Shown here: piece after piece, positions 41,680 through 51,112 of the stretch
Layout: each line of letters begins with the position of its first letter
Position numbering within the stretch: the stretch's first letter is position 1
Source of the DNA: Moanibacter sp965226025
GTDB lineage: Bacteria; Verrucomicrobiota; Verrucomicrobiia; Opitutales; UBA2987
Direction: 5' to 3'
Assembly (NCBI GenBank): GCA_965226025.1
Contig: CBDDCD010000001.1
Coordinates: forward strand, 1,302,001 to 1,366,000
DNA length: 64,000 nucleotides
Translations under genes and position numbers: made by a program
Notes under the pieces: model-generated
Databases searched by the model: none
Told to the model about the DNA's origin: nothing
Seen by the model: only the letters and a program-made list of their open reading frames with translations

Positions 41680-43746
41680 TTATCGAGTCCCGACGAATTC
41701 AAGAAATTTCCTGGAGTAATCAGAGGCTTTCCACAGGTTCATCAAGGCCGTGAGGTCCGGGACGCTGTCGGCGCCACATTTCTGAAAGTCTGCACTCCTG
41801 AAGATTCGCGTCACTCCCCGAAAGGGTATTTTCATGGAAGCGGCCAGTTCGGCGTCCTTTATTGAATCCCCTACGAAAAGAATCTCTTGCCCCTTAAGGT
41901 GGGGGGCAGAAATGATGGTTTCAAGCTGCCGTCTCTTGTCGTTCCCGCTCTGGAACCCTTGAAAATCATTGAACCAATCCGATAATCGGTGTTCGACAAG
42001 ATACTTTGCAATGATCTCTCGATTCGTACTGCTGCAGAGGAAGACCTTCAGATCCCTGCTCCTGAGAAATTGCAGGACCGGAATTACTTCCGTGAATGGC
42101 CTCTTGTTCGCAATTTCCTTTACCTTGCGAGCTTCGAAGGCATCACCCGTCTTTTTATTGCTCTGATGTCCCGGGAAAATGATCTCCAGCTGGCCGCCAA
42201 AATCTATACCCGTTGTAAGAAGGTATTTCTTCTCAGCATCTTTCCGGGATATGGAGTAATTCTCCACCATCAAGTCAACCGCCAGTTCAGTCAGAAAGGG
42301 CATGGTGTCGGCAATCGTTCCGTCAAAGTCGAAAACGACGGCTTTCAGGCCGGGGCTCAGAAGCGAATTTTCTATGAAGGCATACTTAACTGAAAGGAAG
42401 AGCCTTCTAGTGGTGATCATGCTCGTCGCTGCAGCCACGAGACATAGGGTGATAAGGATGGAAACGGGATGGATCAACGAGCCCAAGACGCACCCAATGG
42501 ATATGATCAATAGCCGGATATCCCGTCCCTTTCCAGCGGCGATCAACCCTCCCACGTATCTGTAACCGAGATCCGAGACTGATTTAGAAGAGGTGTAACT
42601 GACGAGAAAGTTACCAACAATCGCGAATACGGTAGCCGTGACGATCACAGGAACAGCGCCGATTCCAAGGAGATCCTTGACGGCCTCCTCGGTCAGACAG
42701 TAATAAAACATTGCCATGAGGAAGACGGAATCAGTGAACCGGTCGAGAATCGAATCGATGAATCCGCCGATCGGGCTCTGCATTTTTTTCAAGCGGGCTA
42801 TTTCTCCATCGCAGCCGTCCAGAATGCTGGAAAATTGAAGCAGAAAACCGCCCGCTGCCGGCAGGTGGAAAAAGAGACATACCGCGGCCAGGAGGCCGAC
42901 GATTAGAGTGATGAATGACGCCTGGTTCGGCGTCATGTCTTCCTTGATTTTCAGCAAGCATGGGGTGAGGATGTGCAGTGAAAATCTTCTGTTGATATAG
43001 CGTGCCACCCAGCCGTCCAGGGGCTTTGTCAGACTGCGGTAGAGGATCTTTTGCGCGACGGCCACGTCTTCCGGGGTATCGACGTCCTTCCAATCGAGGG
43101 AGCCACTGTCAAACGCCTTGGCCTTGCCATTGCCTGCAAGGACTCCTATGCTGCCCGACAGCGTTGTATCGCCTTGATTCGCGCCCTCCACGAGGGCATC
43201 GAAAATGGCTGGAGTGCAAAGGAATGCACCGGTGTCGAAAGCGTTGAAATCCGTTAGCCGCTTTCCTATCCCACCTATCTTGTCCCCATGCACCAGGACT
43301 TTCGTGACGTCATCCATGACGACGTCGGTATTGTCCTGGATGCGTCTATCCACGGCCAGGATGACTTCGTCGCTGCCAATCTCCAGGCGTGCGAGATCCC
43401 TCAGAATGCCAATATCGAAAATATGGTCACTCATGATGAGCAGGAACTTTTCTCCAAGGAACGGCGCAGCCTTCAACACCGATGCTCCGTTGTCTTCTGT
43501 CTCCCATTCCTCGTTGTAAACAGGGGTGATGGGCAACTTGATCCTTCCCGCCAGTTCTACCAGGAAATCCTCGACCTCTGCGCTCCGGTATCCGGTCACG
43601 ACGTAAAATTCCCTGCAGCCGGCCTCGGCGGCCGTTAATATCGACCGTTCGATGAGGCGAAGCCCCAGAATCTTCAGAAGGGGCTTTGAAACCGCTTTAG
43701 GTGATAACCTATCTCCCCTGCCGGCTGCGAGGATGAGACACTTCAT
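41680..43746 (-). CDS. Trifunctional nucleotidyltransferase / CDP-alcohol phosphatidyltransferase / HAD phosphatase
   Basis: This 688-residue protein has three domains. Residues 1-235 form a sugar-nucleotidyltransferase with LAAGRGDRLSP (NTP loop), IMSDHIFD (metal Asp) and DWKDVDTPED. Residues 240-460 are a CDP-alcohol phosphotransferase with six or so helices and the complete signature from Asp310 to Asp335. From about 465 there is a HAD hydrolase with DFDGT (Asp473, Asp475), the LCSSTN motif and GDSIKDAE. The first two domains match bifunctional inositol-phosphate cytidylyltransferase/DIPP synthase. The third could remove the extra phosphate of the product. It is close to ino1 and convergent with the acidic lipoprotein gene. 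Product and lipid or solute role are inferred. Confidence 0.85.
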   Translation of the reverse strand: MKCLILAAGRGDRLSPKAVSKPLLKILGLRLIERSILTAAEAGCREFYVVTGYRSAEVEDFLVELAGRIKLPITPVYNEEWETEDNGASVLKAAPFLGEKFLLIMSDHIFDIGILRDLARLEIGSDEVILAVDRRIQDNTDVVMDDVTKVLVHGDKIGGIGKRLTDFNAFDTGAFLCTPAIFDALVEGANQGDTTLSGSIGVLAGNGKAKAFDSGSLDWKDVDTPEDVAVAQKILYRSLTKPLDGWVARYINRRFSLHILTPCLLKIKEDMTPNQASFITLIVGLLAAVCLFFHLPAAGGFLLQFSSILDGCDGEIARLKKMQSPIGGFIDSILDRFTDSVFLMAMFYYCLTEEAVKDLLGIGAVPVIVTATVFAIVGNFLVSYTSSKSVSDLGYRYVGGLIAAGKGRDIRLLIISIGCVLGSLIHPVSILITLCLVAAATSMITTRRLFLSVKYAFIENSLLSPGLKAVVFDFDGTIADTMPFLTELAVDLMVENYSISRKDAEKKYLLTTGIDFGGQLEIIFPGHQSNKKTGDAFEARKVKEIANKRPFTEVIPVLQFLRSRDLKVFLCSSTNREIIAKYLVEHRLSDWFNDFQGFQSGNDKRRQLETIISAPHLKGQEILFVGDSIKDAELAASMKIPFRGVTRIFRSADFQKCGADSVPDLTALMNLWKASDYSRKFLEFVGTR

Positions 43747-44124
43747 GTTTCAGGTCGACCGGAAATAAAGTCCTCGGTCCTCCGGCGGGCTTCTTCGTCC
43801 GTATACTGCTGCGGCCTATGCTTGCAAGAGTAGGCCAATGGAGAGAGCAACGCACTTCCCTTTTCAGCGCGGGTTTGCATCAGCGAATCCAGTCGATAGC
43901 CACCGAGCCACGATAATTCCCCAAGCCTGAGGCACCCTGCACATTTCTATCTAGTCAAAGAGTTCAATGATCTCCTTGTATGGAGTTTCCCTCAGGTGGA
44001 CGAGCGAAATCGACATTTCAGCATTGACCCTCCCGATAAATCCTTGCCCATCACCCATCAAAACAGGAAGTAGGGACAGAACTCTATTTCTTGCGCTTAA
44101 CAGCATGATGAACCGTCACCCGCT
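43747..44124. other. Intergenic region
   Basis: About 380 bases upstream of the trifunctional enzyme. It probably holds its promoter. No gene or clear site is seen before the MITE-like element. Confidence 0.45.
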
Positions 44125-44221
44125 AGGAATCTGTCGGACTTTGCGCTTCGTAGCAACCTGCAGGTTCAGATCGAAAGGTGTCGTGTGTAAATCGCGACCA
44201 ATTCCATACCGACAGATTCCT
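44125..44221. repeat. MITE-like element with perfect 13-bp ends (97 bp)
   Basis: AGGAATCTGTCGG at 44125-44137 is repeated exactly in inverse at 44209-44221. The interior contains CTTTGCGCTTCG, as in the 63-bp family, and GTGTAAATCGCGACC, as in the element at 34601-34727. There is no coding capacity. The family is most likely mobilised by a transposase encoded elsewhere. Confidence 0.78.
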
Positions 44222-44226
44222 TTACT

Positions 44227-44290
44227 AGGCGGCTGTCGGACGAACTTTGGTACTTGCAGAGCAATCGAAGCACAAAGTCCGAAGACTCCT
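44227..44290. repeat. MITE-like repeat, copy B (inverted relative to 29276-29338)
   Basis: Inverted copy of the 63-bp unit, with AGGCGGCTGTCGGA at the left. Its right end has diverged (AGGAGTCTTCGGAC). It lies six bases from the 97-bp element. Confidence 0.7.
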
Positions 44291-44387
44291 AGCCCTACTT
44301 GACCAACTCAACTTCTGAAACGGTTTTTTTCGGGGGTAGTAGGGCTCAGGAGGCGCATCAACAGTAGAGGTGGGTTGGCAAAACCGC

Positions 44388-46250
44388 CTGTAGTGTAGAC
44401 CTACGCTCTTCCCAGGGCGGGATTTTTTCGTATAATGGTGGGCCATCATGTTTCTGAGGTGTAATCGTCGGCGCAAAGATGGCAAAGAGCACTACTATTG
44501 GAATATCGTTGAGAACAAGCGTGTCAGCGGGGGGCGGGTGGTCCAAAGACAGGTCCTCTACCTTGGAGAGATCAACGATAGCCAACACGAAGCGTGGCGC
44601 AAGAGCATCGAGATTTTCGAAGAGGGCAGGGAAAGACCCGAACAGGTGGCGCTGTTTCCGGAAGATCGTGCCCCGCCTGTGGGCGACGAAAGTATTGTTA
44701 GAATACGGCTCAAAGATCTCAGGATCGAGAAGCCGCGGCAATGGGGAGGGTGCTGGCTTGGGTGCGTTCTATATGAGCAGTTGGGACTGGGAGAATTCTG
44801 GCGGGAGCGTCTCAGACCCTCCCGTCAGGGTACCCGCTGGGCCCATGTGCTGCAGACCCTGGTGGTTTACCGGCTGATGGCACCGGGAAGCGAGTGGCGG
44901 CTGCATCGGGAATGATATGAGCGAAGCGCGATGGGCGATCTGATGGGGGAAGACTTTGGGATCGCCGAGAAGAACACGCTCTATCGCTGCCACGATCGAT
45001 TGCTCAGGCACAAGAAGGCCCTGTTCAGGCACCTGACCGAGAGGTGGAGCGATCTGTTCAATGCCCGTTACGAGATTTTGCTATACGATCTGACGAGCAC
45101 CTATTTTGAGTGCGATCCGAACCAGGAGCCGGCGGCCTCGAGCCGACTGCGCAAGTTCGGCTACAGCCGCGATAAGCGACCTGACTGCGTGCAAGTGGTG
45201 ATCGCCCTGGTGGTGACTTGTGAGGGCTTGCCGATTGCCTATGAGGTACTTCCGGGTAACACGCAGGATAAAACCACCTTAAAAGATTTTCTTTCTCGGG
45301 TGGAAGAGAACTACGGTAAGGCGAACCGGGTGTGGGTGATGGATCGGGGCATTCCGACCGAGGAAGTCTTGCAACAGATGCGCCAAAGCGAACCCAGGAT
45401 CCACTATCTGGTGGGTACCCCGCGCTCCTGGCTGGGTCGCTTCGAGCAGTCGTTGCTGCAGAAGGATTGGAAGCAGTTGCGTCCCGGTATCGAGGTGAAA
45501 CTCCTCAGCGAGGGAGGTGAAACCTACGTTCTGGCTAAAAGCGACGATCGGGTGCGCAAAGAAAAAAACATGCGCCTGCGTCGTTTACGCCGTCTTATCG
45601 AGGCGCTCAAGAAGCTGCGTGAGAGCAAACGGCGCTACCAACGCGATACCATCCTGATCAAACTGGGCGAAGCCAAAAAGGAGGCCGGTCCCCGGATCTT
45701 TGGATTACTCGACATCGAGATCGCCCCCAAGGGCGCCCCCACTGAAAAGCCGCCTTTGAGCTTCCGGTTGAACTTAAAAAAATACCGCCAAGCCTATCGC
45801 CGCGAAGGCCGCTATCTGTTGCGCAGCACCCTCAGTGCCGAGAACCCCGAGCAACTCTGGCGCCTTTACCTGCAGCTCACTGAGATCGAGCAAGTCTTCA
45901 AGGAAATCAAGAACGACCTTTCCATCCGCCCCATCCATCATCAGAGAGATGATCGCATCGAGGCGCACATCTTTATCAGCTTCCTTGCTTACTCTCTGTG
46001 GGTCACCCTGAAACGTCGACTCTACCCGATGGCTCCGGGACTGACCCCAGCCGAGGTGCTCTCCAAAATGGCGGCCATCCAAATGCTCGATGTGAAACTG
46101 CCCACCACCGACGGACGCACCGTTGTGCTTACCCGTTACACCGAGCCCGGTGAGGACCAAAAGCTACTACTGAACCGGTTACACCTCGAACTTCCTCCCC
46201 AACCACCCCCCCAAATCAAATCCAAATAACCCCTCCTGTAGTGTAGACCT
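44388..46250 (+). mobile_element. IS1634-type insertion sequence
   Basis: A direct repeat CCTGTAGTGTAGACCT lies at 44388-44403 and 46235-46250 around a single transposase gene. No convincing terminal inverted repeat was found inside these. Long or variable direct repeats have been described for IS1634-type elements, so this could be target duplication. Exact ends remain uncertain. A TATAAT box at about 44431 precedes the transposase start. Confidence 0.65.
44448..46229 (+). pseudogene. IS1634-type transposase with in-frame TGA
   Basis: The first frame (155 residues, from MFLRCNRRRKDGKEHYYW) and the second (from 44931) are in the same phase. They are separated only by TGA at 44913-44915 and a few codons reading YERSA. 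The family has Trp here (REWYERSAM), so TGG to TGA is the likely change. The remaining protein carries DLTSTYFEC (Asp), VMDRGIPTEE (Asp) and QLTEIEQVFKEIKNDLSIRP (Glu), the DDE acids of IS1634/IS4-like enzymes. Total length would be about 593 residues. As it stands, the element should not transpose by itself. Confidence 0.85.
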
Positions 46251-46339
46251 TTGGCCCACTATCAACGACTTACGTCGAAATCAGGCCCCAGTTGAGAAAG
46301 ACGGGCTAGCCTGGAAATCCTGTGAGATTTCCTGACTCG

Positions 46340-46828
46340 CTACTTCGAGACGTAATACTGCTCTGGGGCGGCGTATCTCGCCTTGAGGTAATACCTCAGC
46401 GCCTTGAACTGAACCTTGTCCAAACGACCTCCAAAATCTTTCATGTCCAGGAGCATGGTCGTCATTTTGGGAAGCTTTTTTCCCATCCGGTTCAGCGCCC
46501 GCGTCTGGCTTGCACGGAGCTTTTCCGATATCACCGAACTGGAAATCTCCGTCTCGCCCAGAAAGATCTCCGAACCTTTCTGGTAGAGGGCGAGATCCAG
46601 CTTTTTAACCGTGGGACCGGAGTCGGTTGGCCAATACTCCGGAGCCAAAGGCTGGTCATCCAACTTGCTTATCGAGCGTCCGGAGTGCGTTTGCCAATAG
46701 GGCAGGGCCACAGGATTGTCAGGTTGCAAGCTCAATCGAGCCTGGTAATCGTCGGAACGGGCGAACACCGCGTTCAGAGAAACGGCAATCGTTGCCAATA
46801 CGGTCAGGACCAGTCTCTCCATTAACAT
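46340..46828 (-). CDS. Secreted hypothetical protein
   Basis: This 162-residue protein begins with a signal peptide (about residues 5-24, ending VFARS). The mature part contains two related phrases, ALPYWQTHSGRSISKLD and LAPEYWPTDSGPTVKKLD, which look like an internal duplication. A basic C-terminal half follows (SQTRALNRMGKKLPK; QFKALRYYLKARY). GGAG lies about seven bases before ATG 46828. No family is recognised. It stands alone beside the IS1634-type element. Confidence 0.65.
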   Translation of the reverse strand: MLMERLVLTVLATIAVSLNAVFARSDDYQARLSLQPDNPVALPYWQTHSGRSISKLDDQPLAPEYWPTDSGPTVKKLDLALYQKGSEIFLGETEISSSVISEKLRASQTRALNRMGKKLPKMTTMLLDMKDFGGRLDKVQFKALRYYLKARYAAPEQYYVSK

Positions 46829-47314
46829 GATTCAGCTCCAATATCGAATTTTGCGCACTTCACGAATTCGAGAATAACTCCGACAAAAAACCTCCTCAAC
46901 TCGAAAGTTGGCATCTTCCTTTCAACCATTGATCTCTGTTCTCGCCGCTACTATCTAACACACTACTACTACATTCCTATCATACTGTTTGGTAAAAGGG
47001 AGCTCCTACCGTGCAGAGATTCCTTGTCGGTGCCTACCCCATTCGGAGCGTTATTCAGCGTTTCGCGTATTTACAAATCTGTCGCGCGAACTCGCATTCA
47101 GTAGGCGGTCAATCGCCCGCCGCACCCAGAGGGCGGTCGAAGTAGCAGGGTGCGCTCCCCCGCCCAATCCTGCGAGATAAAGTGAACTGTCTCCGCGTGA
47201 AGAGCCTGACTCTATATTTTGGCACATTTTGCCTCGCAATCACCCAGAGGCATTGCCAAATCCGTGAAAATCACGATCTGCTTGACCATCTGGCTCGGGT
47301 ATGAATAGGACAGG
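46829..47314. other. Intergenic region, no gene recognised
   Basis: About 490 bases upstream of the secreted protein. Short open frames have no recognisable sequence. Confidence 0.45.
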
Positions 47315-48319
47315 CTAGGTCATTAACGACGGCCTTTCTTGGAAAACCTTATTATAACCATCGATAGTTTCCCGGATGCCAAGATCAAAATTAAACCTCG
47401 GGCGCCAACTTAATCTGGTATTAGCCTTAGAACAGTCAAGCCTCATATCAGGGATTTCATTATTGGATTCGGAGGAAGTAGTTACGGGATAATCAGGATC
47501 TTTTGTATAGAATGTGGCTACCTTTCGAACTAATTCCAATATAGAAAAATCGGTCTCGACAGAAAAATTAAAGGCTTCACCACAAAGGCCTTTATTCCTT
47601 CTTACTTTTTCTATTAACAGAAAATTGAGTTCAACAGCGTCTTTAATATAAATAAAATCTCGCGTAAATTTGCCATGAGAACGGAGATGGATCGATTCTT
47701 CTTTGTAGAGCTGCCGGACAGCATAGGGGATGATGCGATTGAAATCAAAGTCGTAGGCTCCAAAGTAATTCCCACATCGAATGTTGATCAGTTGAAGTCC
47801 ATAGTCTTTTCCGTAATGAGTGCCTAGAAGATCCTGGGTCACCTTGGATATTTCATAGATACTTTTTTGGGAAAAAAACATGTCTTCGCGAAAAGGTGGT
47901 TTATTTCCTGAATATACTTTGTCAGTACTGTGATTCAGGACTGGAATATTCAGCTCTAAAATTTTGATTGCCTCGAGGAGATTGAGAGTTCCATTTCCGG
48001 ATACTTTTAAAGTGTCGAGGGGATATTTCTGGCTCAGTTGGACATCCACAGCCGCTGCCGCCAAGTGGATAATCGCTGTGGGTTGAATATTCCTCAGCTC
48101 GGAGGTGACCTCTTCAGGGGATGTTAGGTCCAGTTCGAAAGTTTCGCATTTTCTCCCCAACTCCAGCAGCGAGTACTTGGAAGGTTTGGGCTGGATGGCG
48201 TGCATCCTTCGATTTTTCTTAAGAGGGAGAAAGACTTGAATCCCTCTTTTAAGACAAGCTTCTACCAGCCAAGAGCCCAGAAATCCTGTGCCTCCCGTAA
48301 TGAAGAATTTCTCCATCAA
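47315..48319 (-). CDS. NAD-dependent sugar-nucleotide dehydratase/epimerase (CDP-glucose 4,6-dehydratase-like)
   Basis: This 334-residue extended short-chain dehydrogenase has ITGGTGFLGSW at residues 7-17, DLTS as the adenine-side acid, HLAAAAVD, NHSTDKVYSG (Thr/Asp of the dehydratase active site) and YEISK (Tyr/Lys pair). This, together with RCGNYFGAYDFDFNRIIP, resembles CDP-glucose 4,6-dehydratase and related 4,6-dehydratases. It would make a 4-keto-6-deoxy nucleotide sugar for surface polysaccharide. It is relatively A+T-rich and lies at the edge of a decayed polysaccharide region. Start ATG 48319 (MMEKF) may be one codon later. Confidence 0.82.
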   Translation of the reverse strand: MMEKFFITGGTGFLGSWLVEACLKRGIQVFLPLKKNRRMHAIQPKPSKYSLLELGRKCETFELDLTSPEEVTSELRNIQPTAIIHLAAAAVDVQLSQKYPLDTLKVSGNGTLNLLEAIKILELNIPVLNHSTDKVYSGNKPPFREDMFFSQKSIYEISKVTQDLLGTHYGKDYGLQLINIRCGNYFGAYDFDFNRIIPYAVRQLYKEESIHLRSHGKFTRDFIYIKDAVELNFLLIEKVRRNKGLCGEAFNFSVETDFSILELVRKVATFYTKDPDYPVTTSSESNNEIPDMRLDCSKANTRLSWRPRFNFDLGIRETIDGYNKVFQERPSLMT

Positions 48320-48380
48320 TTTTGACTTGGTAATTCCCTGTAGCTTGCCAGAGGGTCGTTGACTTTCTTATTAACGGAGG

Positions 48381-48662
48381 GTGTTACAGGTAACCACGGA
48401 AGGGATGGGCGAACGCTATGAGATCGAGATGGAGGGGTTGAGCAGCGATAAGGATCACGTGCACTTGCTATGCGGAGCCCATCCCAAGCTGGCGCCCGGG
48501 AGGATAGTACAGATCTATAAGAGCCTGACGGCGCGAGAAGTGGACAAAAGAGGAGCTTGGGGGAGGGGAACTCTGATCGGACGGCTACTACGTGGGAACA
48601 GTGGGGAGATTGGAGATTGGGCGACGGTGGAAGCATACGTGCGCGAACAAGGAAACCCGTAG
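48381..48662 (+). pseudogene. IS200/IS605-type transposase (TnpA) fragment
   Basis: The frame matches the middle and end of a Y1 transposase: ERYEIEMEGLSSDKDHVHLL includes the metal-binding HUH-type His-x-His, and GRIVQIYKSLTAREVDK is the following helix. The 5' end is missing. A frame disturbance at GAWGRGTLIGRLLRG replaces the normal LWGGEFWSDG region. The catalytic Tyr region is not clear. The element is dead. Confidence 0.75.
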
Positions 48663-49104
48663 GAGGAATTACGGCGGTTGATGCTATTGAATAAGGCCGA
48701 GACAAGAGAGCTGGAGAATAAAACTTATTCGTGGCTTTGTCAGTGCTTACTGGGGTCCCACAAATCAGGGCATTTCGCCTCACGCGGTTAAGAGGCTGGT
48801 GTGTAAGAATTTGGAGGAGAAAGCTAGACATTTGAGTTTCCTGCAAGATGCGACTGCACAGAAAAATGGCCTGAGCCATGCGGGATTCCAGGGAAGAAGT
48901 AGCGCTTATCATCCTGACCTACTCGCGCCCGGGTTATCTGCGGGAGTTGCTTTCAAGGTGCATTCCTCCGACCCGTCGAATCCTGCGCTGATTGCGGCGC
49001 TTGCCCGCCGCGGCCCTCGGGATGGGAGTTTATTCGATCAAGGAGCGATTTTCTGATAGTTGCTCGGCTGAAGTCCACCCGACTACCGAGAAAGGTCCCA
49101 CATG
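48663..49104. other. Intergenic, decayed sequence
   Basis: No intact gene. Short frames with frequent stops connect the IS200 fragment with the SDR fragment below. Nothing else is recognised. Confidence 0.4.
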
Positions 49105-49205
49105 GAGTCAGCGGAAGGAGTTTTCTGGCTCATCTCGCCTCGCAGGCTTTGTCTTATGTCACGGGCCACAATCTTGTCGTGGATGGAGGGTGGACAGCTT
49201 GGTGA
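49105..49205 (+). pseudogene. C-terminal fragment of a short-chain dehydrogenase
   Basis: Two frames give ESAEGVFWL and then LASQALSYVTGHNLVVDGGW with TAW and TGA at 49203-49205. The phrase ASxxxSYVTGxxLVVDGGWTAW is the usual end of classical SDR enzymes. All upstream parts of the gene are missing. Confidence 0.7.
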
Positions 49206-49484
49206 TGGTTGGGCGAAGATCGAACATTGAACGTCGAACTCTGAACATCGCACGACTGACGCTGCGCAAACGGTCTGCCGTGTCTTACCAGAACATTTTC
49301 CGTTGGCGCCGATTAAGTGATTCGAATGGAGGGATCGTTACAACTGGAGCGAAACGGATCGCCCACCCACTTGCCCGTACATTTGAGTCCAAAGTAACGT
49401 TTTTCTTAAACCGATGGAGGAAAAACCGTAATCCAATTTTCGAGTTCAATTATTGGTCAAAAATTACGGATATTCCATCCGGAG
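49206..49484. other. Intergenic region before the second PhyH gene
   Basis: About 280 bases with no gene recognised. GGAG lies just before ATG 49485. Confidence 0.4.
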
Positions 49485-50384
49485 ATGATTGCAGAGAATG
49501 TCGAATTAGGCGCCCTTCGACGAAACTGGCGGGCGGGCGGTTTCCTTCATTTCAAAGGGGTATTCAGTCCCAGCGAAGTTTCCCATTTTCTTAGGGAAAT
49601 CCGGTGCATTTCGGGACAGAATGACGCTTCCGCGGAAAAGATCGTTCGGCGGGAAGAGAAGCCCTATGTGAGGGAGGGGCGGGTTGTTGCGAACCGGAAC
49701 CTCTGGCCCCTCATCACCAATTGTCATCTCTTGTCGGCGATGCGGTCCGTGCTCGGGGAGGAGATCTGCTTTCTCGGCGCCGATGCGATCTATTCTCATC
49801 GGTCGGCGATCGGTTTTCACCGCGATACGCCGATCAAGAATCCGATGAGAGGTCCGGACTTCGATCCCTACAATACGCGTTACGGAGTCCTGCGGGCCAT
49901 TGCCTACTTTCACGAGTCGGAGGCGAACGAGTTCCTCGTCGTACCAGGATCACACCGGCTTCCGAATGTCACAGAGTCGCCCTTCGAGATCGAAGTAAAA
50001 GACAGCCTCGAATACCCGATTTCGATACCAATCACGTCTGGCGATGCGGTCATTTTCGATGCGCGGCTGCTGCACGCCGGTGCTCCCGTCGACAGGCCGA
50101 AATATGCGGCCGTATGGACCTACGCGGCACGAAATCAGCATTCCGTGATCAGCTACTGGTATGGAAGATTAATCCGCACTGACCAGACTCAGATCGACTT
50201 TCCAAGCGATTTGATCGAGATACTGAAAGAGCACGACCTTTACTGGGAAGAACTCTACCAGAAACAATCCTTCTTCGAGGAAAAGTGGAGGAATTCCCCA
50301 AAGGGACGAGTCTTCTGGGCTCCATATGGAGAGGAGTCGAGTTCGGTATCTTCTGATCAGTGTATCGTAAACCGTGACCGATGA
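49485..50384 (+). CDS. Phytanoyl-CoA dioxygenase (PhyH) family protein
   Basis: This 299-residue Fe(II)/2-oxoglutarate oxygenase has FHRDTP (His112, Asp114) as proximal iron ligands and LLHAGAP (His197) as the distal His, with VPGSHRLP between them. An N-terminal LHFKGVFSPSEVSHFL segment is typical of the family. It differs from the other PhyH at 22819-23664 in length and motif spacing, so they are not recent duplicates. Its position among polysaccharide-gene remains suggests a role in modifying a surface sugar or lipid, but this is speculative. Confidence 0.82.
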   Translation: MIAENVELGALRRNWRAGGFLHFKGVFSPSEVSHFLREIRCISGQNDASAEKIVRREEKPYVREGRVVANRNLWPLITNCHLLSAMRSVLGEEICFLGADAIYSHRSAIGFHRDTPIKNPMRGPDFDPYNTRYGVLRAIAYFHESEANEFLVVPGSHRLPNVTESPFEIEVKDSLEYPISIPITSGDAVIFDARLLHAGAPVDRPKYAAVWTYAARNQHSVISYWYGRLIRTDQTQIDFPSDLIEILKEHDLYWEELYQKQSFFEEKWRNSPKGRVFWAPYGEESSSVSSDQCIVNRDR

Positions 50385-50391
50385 CTAACTT

Positions 50392-51098
50392 ATGGCAGTG
50401 TCGGTTTTAGCATCAGCAGATTCTCTGGTTTCTCCGGATCCGGTTGATGAATCTCGAAAAGAGTGCCTGATCTGCGGTGAGAATTGTTGGAAAACGATCT
50501 ACGAATGAAAGATCCGGTCGGGCAGCTTCGGAAACTCGAATCCGCAGGCGCACCGAATCGGGGAATGTGAGGGTTGCTCGATCCAAACACTTGACTCAGA
50601 TGTGGTCGATTGAGACCTGAGAATACCGTCGATTAGTTGAGAGAAGCGATGAGTTGGAGAATTTCTACAAACTGCATGACGGCAGCCTGGCGGACAAACT
50701 ACGGCTCATCGGGACTGAGTCTCTCCGCGTTTGCGACTTCATGGATGTAGGTTGTGCGGCAGGGTCCCTCCTGGACCTTTTAGAAGGATTCTGTTCGACG
50801 ACCATCGCGGTCGAACCCTGCCGTAGCTACACCGAACCCCTTAGGCAAAAAGGACATCGCGTCTATTCATACTTAGAGGAAGTGGGCCGAGGAATGGGAG
50901 GAGCGACTGGATTTCGTGACCGCATTCGATGTAATTGAGCATGTCGATAACCCTGTGTCATTCCTTCGTGTAATTGCGAAAATGCTCAGACCCGACGGTC
51001 AGAAGGTAATCGGGACCCCTAATTGCAACGAGCGGCTTTGGCGCGATCGAAGTGTCCCCTTTTCTGGACGCGGCCTACCGCAAGTGCCTCCAGGATGA
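50392..51098 (+). pseudogene. SAM-dependent methyltransferase with N-terminal Cys motif, broken
   Basis: From ATG 50392 the frame has ECLICGENCWKTIYE, then TGA, then further protein-like sequence with CEGC, the paired cysteines of the zinc-type N-terminus of some sugar methyltransferases. A second frame from about 50640 gives ENFYKLHDGSLADKLRL and FMDVGCAAGSLLDLLEGF, the SAM motif I. After a frame change at about 50890 comes FDVIEHVDNPVSFLRVI (motif II region) and LRPDGQKVIGTPN. At least three lesions. It overlaps the start region of the next gene. Confidence 0.72.
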
Positions 51099-51112
51099 GG
51101 GAAAGTCCGACT

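Noticed and set aside
44448..46229. Recoding of TGA as tryptophan in the IS1634-type transposase
   Set aside because: Many other genes in the window end in TGA, for example those at 730 and 40276, and use TGG for Trp. A nonsense mutation in one mobile gene is simpler.
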